Positions 1 to 8,372 of a DNA stretch of 64,000 bases are shown in pieces. A model generated the notes under the pieces. The model made no database searches. It was not told the DNA's origin and worked only from the letters and a program-made list of their open reading frames with translations. Every line of letters begins with the position of its first letter. Positions within the stretch are counted from its first letter, which is position 1. The translations under genes and the position numbers were made by a program. This DNA is from Haloarcula sebkhae (GTDB lineage Archaea; Halobacteriota; Halobacteria; Halobacteriales; Haloarculaceae): the NCBI RefSeq assembly GCF_014647415.1, contig NZ_BMPD01000004.1, positions 310,001 to 374,000 of the forward strand, given 5' to 3'.

Positions 1-2
1 TC

Positions 3-527
3 GCAGTTGCGCGTGGCGTCGAGACGATGACCGGTCAGAACATGGGGGCCGACAAACCGGACCGAGCAGCGAAAGCGGCCGGCCTCGCAGCGAAGGTGCT
101 TTTCGGCGTGCTCACCCTGGCTGGAGTCCTCGTCTGGTTCACCGCTGCACCGATAGCCGACCTGTTCACGACGGACCCCGAGGTTGTCGAAATCACGACG
201 CAGTTCCTCCGTTACGTCGCGCTTTCCTTCGGCTTCATCGGCATCATGCGAGCCTACACCGGGAGCTTCCGTGGTGCCGGGAAAACGCTCACCGCCGCGG
301 CAATCTCGGTGTTGATGCTCGGGATCATCCGCTTCCCGATTGCGTGGTTCGCCGCTGTGCCGCTCGGCGAAACCGGAATCTGGATATCGTTCGCCATCTC
401 GAACGTCGCAGGGGCGCTCATTGCCTACGGCTGGTATCGACGCGGGACGTGGCGAGACAGCAACCTCACCGAAGCCAAAGTCGATATTGACGAAGCGGGC
501 GTCGAGATGTCGGCGGATGGAGACTGA
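3..527 (+). CDS. MATE family efflux transporter, C-terminal part (5' end outside window)
   Basis: The reading frame is open from the left edge, so only about the last 174 residues are present. The visible part starts with ARGVETMTGQNMGA, the loop and helix that open the second half of MATE proteins, where (Q/G)xNxGA is typical. Four or five hydrophobic segments follow, including FTAAPIADLFTTD and SFRGAGKT, and then an acidic cytoplasmic tail. MATE proteins exchange sodium or protons for cationic drugs or metabolites across the cell membrane. The substrate cannot be told from this fragment. It ends about 75 bases before the next gene, which has its own start. Confidence 0.85.
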   Translation, partial: AVARGVETMTGQNMGADKPDRAAKAAGLAAKVLFGVLTLAGVLVWFTAAPIADLFTTDPEVVEITTQFLRYVALSFGFIGIMRAYTGSFRGAGKTLTAAAISVLMLGIIRFPIAWFAAVPLGETGIWISFAISNVAGALIAYGWYRRGTWRDSNLTEAKVDIDEAGVEMSADGD

Positions 528-603
528 CAGCAGTGGGTGGCGAGCGCGTGTGATACCCTTCGAGTGAACCAATGCTTTCAGGGGAGCCACCGGTACTACT
601 GCT

Positions 604-1287
604 ATGCCCACAGAGCCGAACGCCAGTCAGAATCCCTCGTCGCCGCTGTTTGCAGCTATCTACGATCCGGCAACGACGCTCATCGAACGGACCCTCCTAC
701 GGCCACATCGTGAGTATCTGGTAGCGGATCTGGATGGAACGGTGCTGGACCTCGGCGCTGGAACCGGCGCGATGTTTCCGTATTTCGATAGCGTGGCGAC
801 CGCCTCAACGGAGTTTCACGCTGTCGAGCCGGACCCGCACATGCGGCGGCAGGCAACAGAGAAGGCGAACGCGCAGGCCACGCCGATTCGCATCGAGTCG
901 TCACCGGCGGAAGCTCTCCCGTACGACGACGAATCCTTCGACATCGTCGTCACCTCGATGGTGTTCTGTACGATTCCGGACATCAAGTCCGCGATGAGTG
1001 AGGTTACCCGCGTACTCAAACCCGGCGGCGAACTGCGTTTCTTCGAGCACGTCATCGACGACGGATGGCGCGCTGGGCTACAGTCAGCGCTCGCACCGCT
1101 CTGGAAACGCCTTGCCGGCGGTTGTCATCTCACCCGGCAGACGGGGACGCGACTCGTCGCGGACCGGTCGTTCGACGTCGTCGAAATCGAGCGACTCAAC
1201 CTCGGCGTCACACCGATCCGTCCGTTCGTTCGGGGACGGCTCCGCAAGCGCTCGGTGTCTCCGCCGCGACAACTCAGCGGCGATTAA
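604..1287 (+). CDS. Class I SAM-dependent methyltransferase
   Basis: This 227-residue protein has the Rossmann-type methyltransferase core. Motif I is VLDLGAGTGAMFPYF at about residues 46-60, an acidic residue (VEPD) ends strand 2, and motif post-I/II is FDIVVTSMVFCTIPD followed by VLKPGGELRFFEHV. The layout matches the Methyltransf_11/UbiE-like group, which methylates small molecules or lipids. The substrate is unknown. The stop codon overlaps the stop of the convergent AIM24 gene by four bases, so neither gene has its own 3' untranslated space. The C-terminus (VRGRLRKRSVSPPRQ) is unusually basic for this proteome. Confidence 0.85.
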   Translation: MPTEPNASQNPSSPLFAAIYDPATTLIERTLLRPHREYLVADLDGTVLDLGAGTGAMFPYFDSVATASTEFHAVEPDPHMRRQATEKANAQATPIRIESSPAEALPYDDESFDIVVTSMVFCTIPDIKSAMSEVTRVLKPGGELRFFEHVIDDGWRAGLQSALAPLWKRLAGGCHLTRQTGTRLVADRSFDVVEIERLNLGVTPIRPFVRGRLRKRSVSPPRQLSGD

Positions 1288-1955
1288 CTCTGGCTCTGTG
1301 TGACAGACCCTTCCTCGTTCGGCTGGATGACGACGAACCCGTCGTCACCGGTGAACTCCATCTGTATCGACTCACCGGAGGTCTGGCCGATCTCGAACGT
1401 CTTGTTCACCTCGATAGACGGTGAGAGGTTCGAACTCCACGCAACGGTGGCATCCGGGTCGGTGAACACCGGCGGCGTCATCACCAGCGGGTCGCCGTGT
1501 GTCGTCAGTGCGACTTCGCCGGGGCCGGTGAGGTAGACGTTCGTCAGCCCACCGGCGGCCATACCGGAGAGACTGCCAACGGTGTTGATTTCGTAATCGA
1601 TGGTTGATTCGAACGCGAGCACGTCAGTGCCGTTGACCGATATCGATTCCCCGTCAGCGAGAGTCAGCACCTGTACCTTCTTGCCGTTCTCGGCCACGTA
1701 GAGATGGCCGTTTCCTTCAGCCTCCATGACTGGCGTCCCTTCGCCGCTCACGGCCTCCTTGACAAAGCCCGTGATGCCGCCTTCCGCCGAGGACTTGCCA
1801 GTGAACGTGACCTCGCCGGTGTACGCGACCATCGACCCGGCTTTGACCATCACCGTTCCGTCGAGCGGGATGTCGAGCAGCCTGTTGTTCTCTTTCTGGA
1901 AGCCATCGCCACCGTCCTCGGGGGCGTTGGAGCGGACAAATTCCTGTAAGTCCAT
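1284..1955 (-). CDS. AIM24 family protein
   Basis: This 223-residue protein matches the AIM24/TIGR00266-like beta-rich family. It is built of short glycine-rich beta strands such as VMVKAGSMVAYTGEVTF and GHLYVAENGKKVQVL, then LAFESTIDYEINTV and GPGEVALTTHGDPLV. There is no signal peptide or membrane helix. Bacterial and archaeal members have no firmly assigned biochemical role; the yeast namesake is a mitochondrial inner-membrane organiser. The gene is single and convergent with the upstream methyltransferase. The ATG at 1955 is preceded by AT-rich sequence that could carry its promoter. Confidence 0.8.
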   Translation of the reverse strand: MDLQEFVRSNAPEDGGDGFQKENNRLLDIPLDGTVMVKAGSMVAYTGEVTFTGKSSAEGGITGFVKEAVSGEGTPVMEAEGNGHLYVAENGKKVQVLTLADGESISVNGTDVLAFESTIDYEINTVGSLSGMAAGGLTNVYLTGPGEVALTTHGDPLVMTPPVFTDPDATVAWSSNLSPSIEVNKTFEIGQTSGESIQMEFTGDDGFVVIQPNEEGSVTQSQS

Positions 1956-2466
1956 AGTTACATCGAGATACTCGAGAGGCCACCGTCATAGACTTCGTGA
2001 AGGATTAAAACACAGTTTGTGCGACTGACCCACACATTGCTTTGGCCATACAGCTGTTGATAGGAAAGAAGTGAGACATTGGTATAGTCGAATAGCTGTT
2101 CCGAATAGCTATATTGTTGGTGACGCCGGCTTTGGTTTTGAGATAGCGCCGTTCCCCGCCACATCCGGACAGCGGAGTCGTACACGACACTGCCCGGGAC
2201 GTACCACCGGTCGCTGTGTATGGGTCGAATTTCTTCGGGCTTTCCGCCGTCTATGGCTTCGATGGTCGAGACACTACTCAGAACGCCCACCGACCCACTC
2301 ATGTGCGACAGCGATATCCACCATTCGTATATCTGTGGTATCCAGAAGCGTAGCCGCGTCCTGTCCGGGACAACGACAATGTCACACGCAATCGACGGAA
2401 GGCAATCGTCTGCGGTAGGTATTCAACCGGTAGATTGCAGTTCAATACGACTCCGAGAGCGAGGCG
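1956..2466. other. Gene-poor stretch
   Basis: About 510 bases carry no convincing gene. The open frames here lack the acidic composition of the neighbouring proteins and have no recognisable motif. The stretch is more AT-rich than its flanks near 2040-2130 and must hold the promoter of the AIM24 gene, but no clear TATA box or repeat could be singled out. Confidence 0.5.
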
Positions 2467-2712
2467 TCAACCCTCAACGGCATCTCTCGTATGTTCAGCG
2501 TCCAGCCCGAACAACAGTCCGGCGAGAAACAGCAGTTCGTTACCCTGGTAGTACTGTTCGAGTACGAAGTTTATCAGACCGATATCCGGTGTGGTTGCTC
2601 CCAACAGTACCAGAACGAGCGCGAACGCGGCAGCGAGACCGGCGACCCACCGGACGACGATACCCGAGAGCAATCCCACCACGAAGACGACAACGGCAGT
2701 GAAGAGGGTCAT
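2467..2712 (-). CDS. Small membrane protein of unknown function
   Basis: This 81-residue protein is almost entirely hydrophobic: TLFTAVVVFVVGLLSGIVV, then WVAGLAAAFALVLVLLGA, then LLFLAGLLFGLDAEH. That predicts two to three membrane helices with a short acidic tail (AEHTRDAVEG). No enzymatic motif is visible. It lies about 105 bases downstream of the hydrolase on the same strand and may share its transcript. Membrane composition and good haloarchaeal codon use support it as a real gene. Confidence 0.6.
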   Translation of the reverse strand: MTLFTAVVVFVVGLLSGIVVRWVAGLAAAFALVLVLLGATTPDIGLINFVLEQYYQGNELLFLAGLLFGLDAEHTRDAVEG

Positions 2713-2817
2713 ATCTCGCTCCAGCGTGTCGCAGCCGTTGGCCTGCCAGCGGTTCCCATAGGGAGCACAACACTTCCGCCGTATATAATTCTATTAGCAG
2801 CAGAAAACAGAGCCACG

Positions 2818-3663
2818 TCACTCGATTTCGGCGACGACACGCGCCAGACAGCCCTCACCTGGTTCGAAGTACGAGTAGTGATCGGCAACGAGATCAGAGA
2901 CGTTCACGTCTTGATAGCCGTCGGGAAGCGGCCCCGCATCACGAGTCCCAGCGTGGCCGACGGCGTGGGTCCGGTCCGACGCTCGGTACACCCACGAAAG
3001 GACCTTGTCGTTGTGGCTGTAGAAATTCGACACCGGGGCGTCAACAGCCCCGATAGCGTCACCGTATCGGCCACCCTGAATCACACTATCGTAGGGAATA
3101 GCGCCACCGAGCAGTGACACCGAGGCAAGCGCGTCTGTCGCCCCTTGCTCTGCAAGCACGCGAAGTGTTTCACCGGTCACCCGTGCGCAGAGCGAATGCG
3201 CGAGCAAGTGGACGGGTCGCCCGTCGGTTTCGGCCCATTCGACCAGCCACTGACCGAGGTGAGTCCCGTTTGACTCGGCGTTGGCCTTCGCCTGCTCCCA
3301 TTCGACGTCGGAATCCCAACTGTACGCGACGACCGGTGTGGGCCGTGTTCCGTCAAGCGCTACCTGAGCCGTATAGGCGTTGTCGTGCGCCCTCTCGGCG
3401 TCGGTACTAAATCCGTGGATGAACAGGAACACCGCCGACGCATCGTCGAACGCCCACGTACCACTAGTCTCGAAGGCTGGCCCCTCGGCTGTGTTGAGGA
3501 GCCCACGCGTGGTAACGACAGGGTGTGAGTCCGGTGCGGAGTACCCGCCAGAGTCGCCCTGCAACGACCAGTACACGTAGGCACCACCGCCCCCAAGCAG
3601 ACCGAGGCCGCTTCCAAGACCGATGAGCAGCCGCCGTCTGGTCACACCGGTTTGACTGGCCAT
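2818..3663 (-). CDS. Tat-exported alpha/beta hydrolase (DUF900-like)
   Basis: This 281-residue protein starts with a twin-arginine signal (TRRRLLIGLGSGLGLLGGGG), so it is probably exported folded. The hydrolase core follows: VFLFIHGFS carries the oxyanion-hole histidine-glycine at about residue 78, and the nucleophile elbow is VHLLAHSLCARV. A late aspartate (NFYSHNDKVLSW) and histidine (DLVADHYSYF) can complete the triad. The elbow reads A-H-S-L-C rather than the usual G-x-S-x-G, which is odd, although serine and preceding histidine are kept. DUF900-type hydrolases are esterase-like; the substrate is unknown. Confidence 0.75.
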   Translation of the reverse strand: MASQTGVTRRRLLIGLGSGLGLLGGGGAYVYWSLQGDSGGYSAPDSHPVVTTRGLLNTAEGPAFETSGTWAFDDASAVFLFIHGFSTDAERAHDNAYTAQVALDGTRPTPVVAYSWDSDVEWEQAKANAESNGTHLGQWLVEWAETDGRPVHLLAHSLCARVTGETLRVLAEQGATDALASVSLLGGAIPYDSVIQGGRYGDAIGAVDAPVSNFYSHNDKVLSWVYRASDRTHAVGHAGTRDAGPLPDGYQDVNVSDLVADHYSYFEPGEGCLARVVAEIE

Positions 3664-3797
3664 AGCTTGTAGCTTGTATGTGGGTCACAGGCGAAGGGAT
3701 AAGTCAATTGAGATTGTCACGCTCGGAAACGGGAAGCAACGCAAGAGCGGTGTCACAGCCCATAGCCTTCATATCTCGGCGGGCGGTTAACGCAGGC

Positions 3798-4400
3798 ATG
3801 ACGACCTGGGACGAGCGATACCGAGCGGGGACGTACCCACAGCACCCGGACCCACATCCGGTGTTAGAACGATACCTGCCGACCTTCCCGCCGGGTCGAG
3901 CGCTTGACATTGCAACCGGGACTGGGCGGAACGCACTGCCGGTCGCAGCGGCCGGGAACCGCGTCGACGCGGTCGACCAATCACGCGCGGGACTTCAGAT
4001 TGCCCGCGAGAACGCACGCGCCGCGGGCGTCGAAGACGACATCGAGTGGATACAGGCAGACCTCGAATCGTTCGCGTACCCGACGTCGACGTACGACCTC
4101 ATTACGATCAGCTTCTATCGCCCCGTCGACCGCCTCCCCGATATCATCGAGGCGCTGGTCGACGGCGGCTGTCTGTTCATCCAGCACCACCTCAGGACGA
4201 CCGACGACGTGGACGGCGGCCCCTCCGGAGACCGGTACCGGTTTGCCTCGAACGAACTGCTCAGGGCCGGGCTCGGGCTGACAGTATTGCATTACGACGA
4301 GCGGACCACGACAACGGACGGCACGACCGCCGCAACCGCCCAACTGGTCGCCAGAAAGTCAAAGGGCGGTCGTCAGTCGTATCCAGATATCTCGGAGTGA
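3798..4400 (+). CDS. Class I SAM-dependent methyltransferase (TehB/thiopurine-like)
   Basis: The protein is 200 residues when started at ATG 3798 (MTTWDERYRAG), which matches the usual N-terminus of this group. A longer in-frame start upstream would add about 40 atypical residues. Motif I is RALDIATGTGRNALPVAAAG at about residue 34, followed by VDAVDQS and DDIEWIQADLESF. The sequence W-x-x-R-Y at the start and the RNA in motif I are typical of small TehB-like or tellurite/thiol methyltransferases. The DPPY-like position is ISFYRP. The substrate is not known. Confidence 0.8.
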   Translation: MTTWDERYRAGTYPQHPDPHPVLERYLPTFPPGRALDIATGTGRNALPVAAAGNRVDAVDQSRAGLQIARENARAAGVEDDIEWIQADLESFAYPTSTYDLITISFYRPVDRLPDIIEALVDGGCLFIQHHLRTTDDVDGGPSGDRYRFASNELLRAGLGLTVLHYDERTTTTDGTTAATAQLVARKSKGGRQSYPDISE

Positions 4401-4501
4401 GTTGGGAGGCGAGCTATCCCCGTCGACCACAGGGCACGGTCCCACTGCGGACGAAGCCGTTCGGGACCGACGCTTTCTGTGGTGCGGGCAAACCCACTCG
4501 T

Positions 4502-4615
4502 ATGAATCAACAGCGAGGAGAAGTAGGACCGCTCAGTTGGCGCGAATTGTATCGACTTAGTGTGACGATGCGCCCACGGTCGTTGATACCGCAACTTGGA
4601 GGGACTGAGCGATGA
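4502..4615 (+). CDS. Candidate small ORF upstream of cupin
   Basis: A 37-codon frame runs from ATG 4502 to TGA 4613-4615. Its stop overlaps the ATG of the cupin gene as ATGA, an arrangement that often couples translation. The peptide starts MNQQRGEVGPLSWREL and is basic, with no recognised motif. It might be a leader peptide, the remnant of a longer gene, or chance. Only the overlap with the next start supports it. Confidence 0.25.
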   Translation: MNQQRGEVGPLSWRELYRLSVTMRPRSLIPQLGGTER

Positions 4616-4983
4616 CAGCGGCCGATTTCGACGCCGTCCGGGAATACGACGACGACCAGTTCTCGGCTGTCGAAGTGTTCCGCAGCGACCGGATGAAAGT
4701 CGTCTGTGGCTATTTCGAACCCGGACAGTTTATTCCGGTACACGCACCTGCGAGCGACGTCGCGATACACGTCCAGTCCGGGACCGGTGTCGTCCGTGAT
4801 GGGGAGACGAGGCGAACGGTCAAGCCGGGCGACGTGGTGGTCGTCGAGGCCGATACCGACCGCGGTGTCAAAGCGGGCGCGGACAGTCGGCTAGAGGCGT
4901 TACTGGTGACCGCACCGCCGCCGACCGATGCGGAACACGAACCGGTCCGGAAAGGGCTCAAGAAGGACAAGTTCGACCCCTAA
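4612..4983 (+). CDS. Small cupin-domain protein
   Basis: This 123-residue protein is a single cupin barrel. The first cupin motif region reads FEPGQFIPVHAPASDVAIHVQSGTG and the second reads VKPGDVVVVEADTDRG. The first motif keeps a histidine at PVHAP, but the usual second histidine and glutamate are not clear, so metal binding is uncertain. Many such stand-alone cupins bind a small ligand or stabilise detoxification pathways; no substrate can be named. The start ATG at 4612 overlaps the stop of a short upstream frame. The end (GLKKDKFDP) is lysine-rich. Confidence 0.7.
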   Translation: MTAADFDAVREYDDDQFSAVEVFRSDRMKVVCGYFEPGQFIPVHAPASDVAIHVQSGTGVVRDGETRRTVKPGDVVVVEADTDRGVKAGADSRLEALLVTAPPPTDAEHEPVRKGLKKDKFDP

Positions 4984-5026
4984 CGTCCGGCCGGGTTCGT
5001 CTCCCACCCAGGCAACAGGACCGGAG

Positions 5027-5332
5027 TCACTCGACGACGTACGAGCGGTGTGAGCCGCGGGTTCGCACGTCGACGAAATGGTGGCGTGTCGCATCGCCCA
5101 CGTTACCGACGGCGGAGTGGGGTGTCTCGTTGTCACTGTACACGCTCTCGGCCGGGCGCAGGTCGCGGTCAGCTAGCTTGTCGGTGACGGCAGCGGGGAG
5201 GGATGCGCCGTCCCGGACATCGACGATAAGTAACTGGTCCGTGAAGCTCTTTGCGAGAAACGCGTCGGTGATCGGCTCGTAATCGGTAAGCTCCCCAGCT
5301 AAAGCGCGGAGGGCCGCCTGCCGGTCGGTCAT
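5027..5332 (-). CDS. Conserved-looking haloarchaeal protein of unknown function
   Basis: This 101-residue acidic soluble protein contains TDQLLIVDVRDGASLPAAV and ends with HHFVDVRTRGSHRSYVVE. The segments suggest a small alpha/beta fold, but no family was recognised and there is no zinc motif or membrane helix. It lies between the convergent cupin gene and the luciferase-like gene on its own strand, about 60 bases downstream of the latter. Its amino-acid composition is typical of real genes in the window. Confidence 0.55.
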   Translation of the reverse strand: MTDRQAALRALAGELTDYEPITDAFLAKSFTDQLLIVDVRDGASLPAAVTDKLADRDLRPAESVYSDNETPHSAVGNVGDATRHHFVDVRTRGSHRSYVVE

Positions 5333-5392
5333 CGGTATCTAATAGCTCAGCCGCACCGAAAGCTGTCCGTGCGAACATCTTCCCACCGACCG

Positions 5393-6316
5393 TCACAGCT
5401 CGTCGATGATTTCGTTGGCGAAGGTCGTCATCGCCGCCGCTGGCTCCGCGGCGCGTAGGCCGACGATGACGTGATCAAGGCCGTAGCCTTCGAGCCGTCG
5501 GAAGTACTCCCGGAACCACTCGACACCGGCCCGATACCCCTGATGGAGCGGTTCGGGTTCGGCTGTGGGATCAGCAGCGAACTCGACTTGAAGGGCAATC
5601 GTGAACGGTTTCTCGGGAGCGTGACTCCGCCACGTGTCGAGGTACGACTCAAGCGTCGACTCGGGGAGGTGATAGAAAATCCAGCCGTCGCCGTTCTCGG
5701 CGATCCACTCCGTCGACTGTCTGGCGTTACCAGTCGGAAAGAGCGGGAGCGTGTCCGTCGTTGGCTTCGGGAGAACATCCAATTCGCCGTCGATCTGTCC
5801 CCAAGAGCCGTCAATCGTCGGGTATTCGTCTCTCCAGAGTGCGCGGAGCGCGTCGACGCTTTCGCGGACGAGTTGCCCCCGGTTCTCGGGGTCGACATCG
5901 AACGCCGGATACTCCGGGTCGCGGTCACCGGAGGCGATACCCAGCACGAGCCTGCCATCGGAGAACCGGTCGACGGTTGCGGCCGACTTCGCCACGTGGA
6001 TGGGATGGCGCAACGGGAGAACGATGCTTGCAGTACCGAGTGCGACTGACTCGGTGTGGGCGGCGACGTGGGACAGCAGCGACCACGGGTCGAAGGCCCC
6101 ACCGGCGTCCCCGAACCGTGGCCAGTACGTCGGGACGTCTCGCGCCCAGAGCGCGTCGAATCCGACATCCTCGGCGTGGCTTGCGAACCGGAGTTCCGTG
6201 TCGATATCCGGCGTCGATTCCTGCTCGCCTGTGAGCGGAAATCCGAGACCGAACGAGAGGCCATCCTCCCCGTACAGTCGCCGACAGCCGGCATTTGCGT
6301 GGTCCACAGCAGTCAT
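5393..6316 (-). CDS. Luciferase-like (LLM class) flavin/F420 oxidoreductase
   Basis: This 307-residue protein is a TIM-barrel luciferase-like oxidoreductase. It shows GLGFPLTGEQ at the N-terminus, RFASHAEDVGFDALWARDVP, HTESVALGTASIVLPLRHP and FSDGRLVLGIASGDRDPEYPAF, all standard LLM landmarks. The pattern best fits the BA3436-type subgroup (TIGR03571). These enzymes use reduced FMN or F420; substrates of this subgroup are unknown. The gene starts at ATG 6316 and follows the NmrA-like gene on the same strand with about 48 bases between, so the two could form a redox operon. Confidence 0.8.
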   Translation of the reverse strand: MTAVDHANAGCRRLYGEDGLSFGLGFPLTGEQESTPDIDTELRFASHAEDVGFDALWARDVPTYWPRFGDAGGAFDPWSLLSHVAAHTESVALGTASIVLPLRHPIHVAKSAATVDRFSDGRLVLGIASGDRDPEYPAFDVDPENRGQLVRESVDALRALWRDEYPTIDGSWGQIDGELDVLPKPTTDTLPLFPTGNARQSTEWIAENGDGWIFYHLPESTLESYLDTWRSHAPEKPFTIALQVEFAADPTAEPEPLHQGYRAGVEWFREYFRRLEGYGLDHVIVGLRAAEPAAAMTTFANEIIDEL

Positions 6317-6364
6317 CAGGATCCTTTCACGCTGGAGCCGTATTTGCGCACGGATGGACTGCCA

Positions 6365-7111
6365 CTACGGACCGTCGTCCGGGGTATCGACCGACACGGT
6401 TCCTGCCCGCTCGTTTCGCGGGAGTTGCCAATCGATATCCAGCGCTCGGTTCGGGAACGATGGCTTAGCAACGACTTCCAACGTCCGATCTTCGGCCGCC
6501 GGCGTGACAGGTGAGGCAATCATCAGTCGGGCCACGTCAGCCCGCGAAACACTCCCCCAGAGTTTCGCACCGGGCTCGGCAACCGAGACAGTGTCAGTCC
6601 GCGGCCCGCTGGTGAGGACGCCGGGTCGGAGAATCGTATGCCGGATCGGAGCCTCGCGGATTGCGGCTTCCGCCGCCGCCTTTGCGCGTTGAATCGGCTG
6701 AATGACGACGTCAAAGGCCGCTGCGAGCGGACTGGCTGGCTCGTCACCGACGCCGATAGCGGATTCCATGACGAACGCCTCGACGCCGGCGTCGACAGCC
6801 GAATCGAGGAGGTTGATCGTCCCCGTGCCGTCGACGTACTCGTCCCGAGACCAGACGTCCGTGACATTCGAGCCGACGGCGCTCAGGACGACATCGACAT
6901 CTGACAGCGCCTCTGTCAACGCAGTCGGATTCAACAGGTCGTCGACGACAACCTCGTCAGCACCGGCCGCCTGCAGGTCCTCTGTCTTCGACGGTGTGCT
7001 GGTCAGTGCCCGGACCGTCGGCACGCGCGAACTGAGCAGTCGGAGCGCCGCTCGCCCGGTTCCGCCGCTGGCTCCGGCGACAAAGACCGTCTCCACGTCA
7101 GAAGGGTCCAT
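6365..7111 (-). CDS. NAD(P)-binding NmrA/atypical SDR family protein
   Basis: The protein is 248 residues when started at ATG 7111 (MDPSDVETVFVAGASG); an upstream frame extension looks non-coding. The dinucleotide-binding loop is VFVAGASGGTGRAALRLL, followed by VDDLLNPTALTEALSDVDVVLSAVG and TILRPGVLTSGP, as in SDR_a5/NmrA-like proteins. The YxxxK catalytic pair of classical SDRs is absent at the expected place. Members act as NAD(P)H-using reductases or as redox sensors. The neighbouring LLM oxidoreductase suggests a shared redox pathway, but this is inference. Confidence 0.8.
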   Translation of the reverse strand: MDPSDVETVFVAGASGGTGRAALRLLSSRVPTVRALTSTPSKTEDLQAAGADEVVVDDLLNPTALTEALSDVDVVLSAVGSNVTDVWSRDEYVDGTGTINLLDSAVDAGVEAFVMESAIGVGDEPASPLAAAFDVVIQPIQRAKAAAEAAIREAPIRHTILRPGVLTSGPRTDTVSVAEPGAKLWGSVSRADVARLMIASPVTPAAEDRTLEVVAKPSFPNRALDIDWQLPRNERAGTVSVDTPDDGP

Positions 7112-7227
7112 AAGATAGCTTGGGGCTGCCGATACATGATTGGCCGGGCCTGTGTTACCAGCAGGTGGCACGCTGATACGCCCAAAGAACGCGACGCGTC
7201 GGGCCGCGATTGCGGCTGCCGATGCGT

Positions 7228-8226
7228 TCAGTCGTCACACGGCGGCGTCTGCTGCGGCGAGGATGTCTCCTCAAAGCGGTGATAGAGCCGGCGCAGTTCC
7301 ATGCGGATGGTCACACGCTCGATGAGAGCGAAGCCCGCAACGACGACGAGGAAGCCGACGAGCGTCCACAGTGACACCGACGAGCCGAGCAGGACCCAGC
7401 CCATGAGCGCGGCGAAAATCGGCACGACGTACGCGACCAAGTTCGCACGAACCGGGCCGATGCGATTGATGAGGCCGAAGTAGATGGCGTACGCGACCGC
7501 CGTCGACGGGATACCCACAGCGATGATGCTCGCAATCGTTTCAGGGCCGATACCGATCACGGCTGTTGGTGGCTCCCCGACCAGCAGGCTCGCGACGTGG
7601 AGGAGCACCGCGCCAACGGCCATCGCCCACGCAGTCAGTGGTGTACTGTCCATCTGCGGGCCGACACGCTGGAGGAGCACACTGCCGAGGGCCACGGCCG
7701 CGGCCGCGCCGAGGACCAGCAGTTGCCCGATAGCGCTCGCGTCGGTGAACGTCGACGGAGACGGCTGCACGATGATGATAACGCCGCTCAGTGCGATACC
7801 GATACCGACCGCACCGAGCCACGATAGGCGGTCGCCCAGCAGCCACCAGGCGAACACGGGTGCGAGTATCGGGTTCAAACCGTACATGACAGACGCCGCT
7901 GCGGGCGTGGTCGTGCCCTGACCGAGGAACAACAGCCCGTTGTTGAGCGCGATGAGGAACAGCGCCGCCATCCCGATTCCCAAAAAGTCGCCGCGAGTCC
8001 GGGGTAGCCACGTCGACCGGGGCCGAGTAACCACGATGTAGCCAAGCAGCGTCACCGCCGCCAGGTCGAACCGGAGACCGGCAAACAGCACCGGTGGAAG
8101 CTCACGGAGCCCGGTTTTGATGGCGACGAACGAACCACCGAATAACATTGCGAGCAGGACAAACAGCGCGCTGTCTCGGTACCGAGCCGGGAGTGAGGGA
8201 CGATCAGTGAACGTGGAGGGCAACAT
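7228..8226 (-). CDS. EamA/DMT family transporter
   Basis: This protein of about 332 residues has ten hydrophobic segments in two EamA repeats. The first repeat begins LFVLLAMLFGGSFVAIKTGL and the second begins GQLLVLGAAAAVALGSVLL. GLNPILAPVFAWWLLGDRLS is the typical end of the first repeat. The start is set at ATG 8226 (MLPSTFTD); an ATG seven codons upstream is possible. The family exports amino acids and other metabolites; substrate unknown. A second EamA gene at 32733-33722 is close in sequence, sharing SFVAIKTGL, PPVL and AAVxLLGY near the N-terminus. Confidence 0.85.
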   Translation of the reverse strand: MLPSTFTDRPSLPARYRDSALFVLLAMLFGGSFVAIKTGLRELPPVLFAGLRFDLAAVTLLGYIVVTRPRSTWLPRTRGDFLGIGMAALFLIALNNGLLFLGQGTTTPAAASVMYGLNPILAPVFAWWLLGDRLSWLGAVGIGIALSGVIIIVQPSPSTFTDASAIGQLLVLGAAAAVALGSVLLQRVGPQMDSTPLTAWAMAVGAVLLHVASLLVGEPPTAVIGIGPETIASIIAVGIPSTAVAYAIYFGLINRIGPVRANLVAYVVPIFAALMGWVLLGSSVSLWTLVGFLVVVAGFALIERVTIRMELRRLYHRFEETSSPQQTPPCDD

Positions 8227-8372
8227 AGGCCAAGTCAGTTTGACCACCAGTTAGAGCGAAAATATCTCATTACCTGTTCAACGGGTCGAAATGTGAAGAG
8301 GGCTGTGGGAGACGTGGTGTCACGGACCGACAGTCGTATCGGCAAATCCCACCGGGAAAGCTCGAAAGCGAC

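Noticed and set aside
1958..2302. Open frame of 114 codons on the minus strand upstream of the AIM24 gene
   Set aside because: Its composition is rich in serine, tyrosine and asparagine instead of acidic residues, it crosses AT-rich promoter-like DNA, and it shows no motif.
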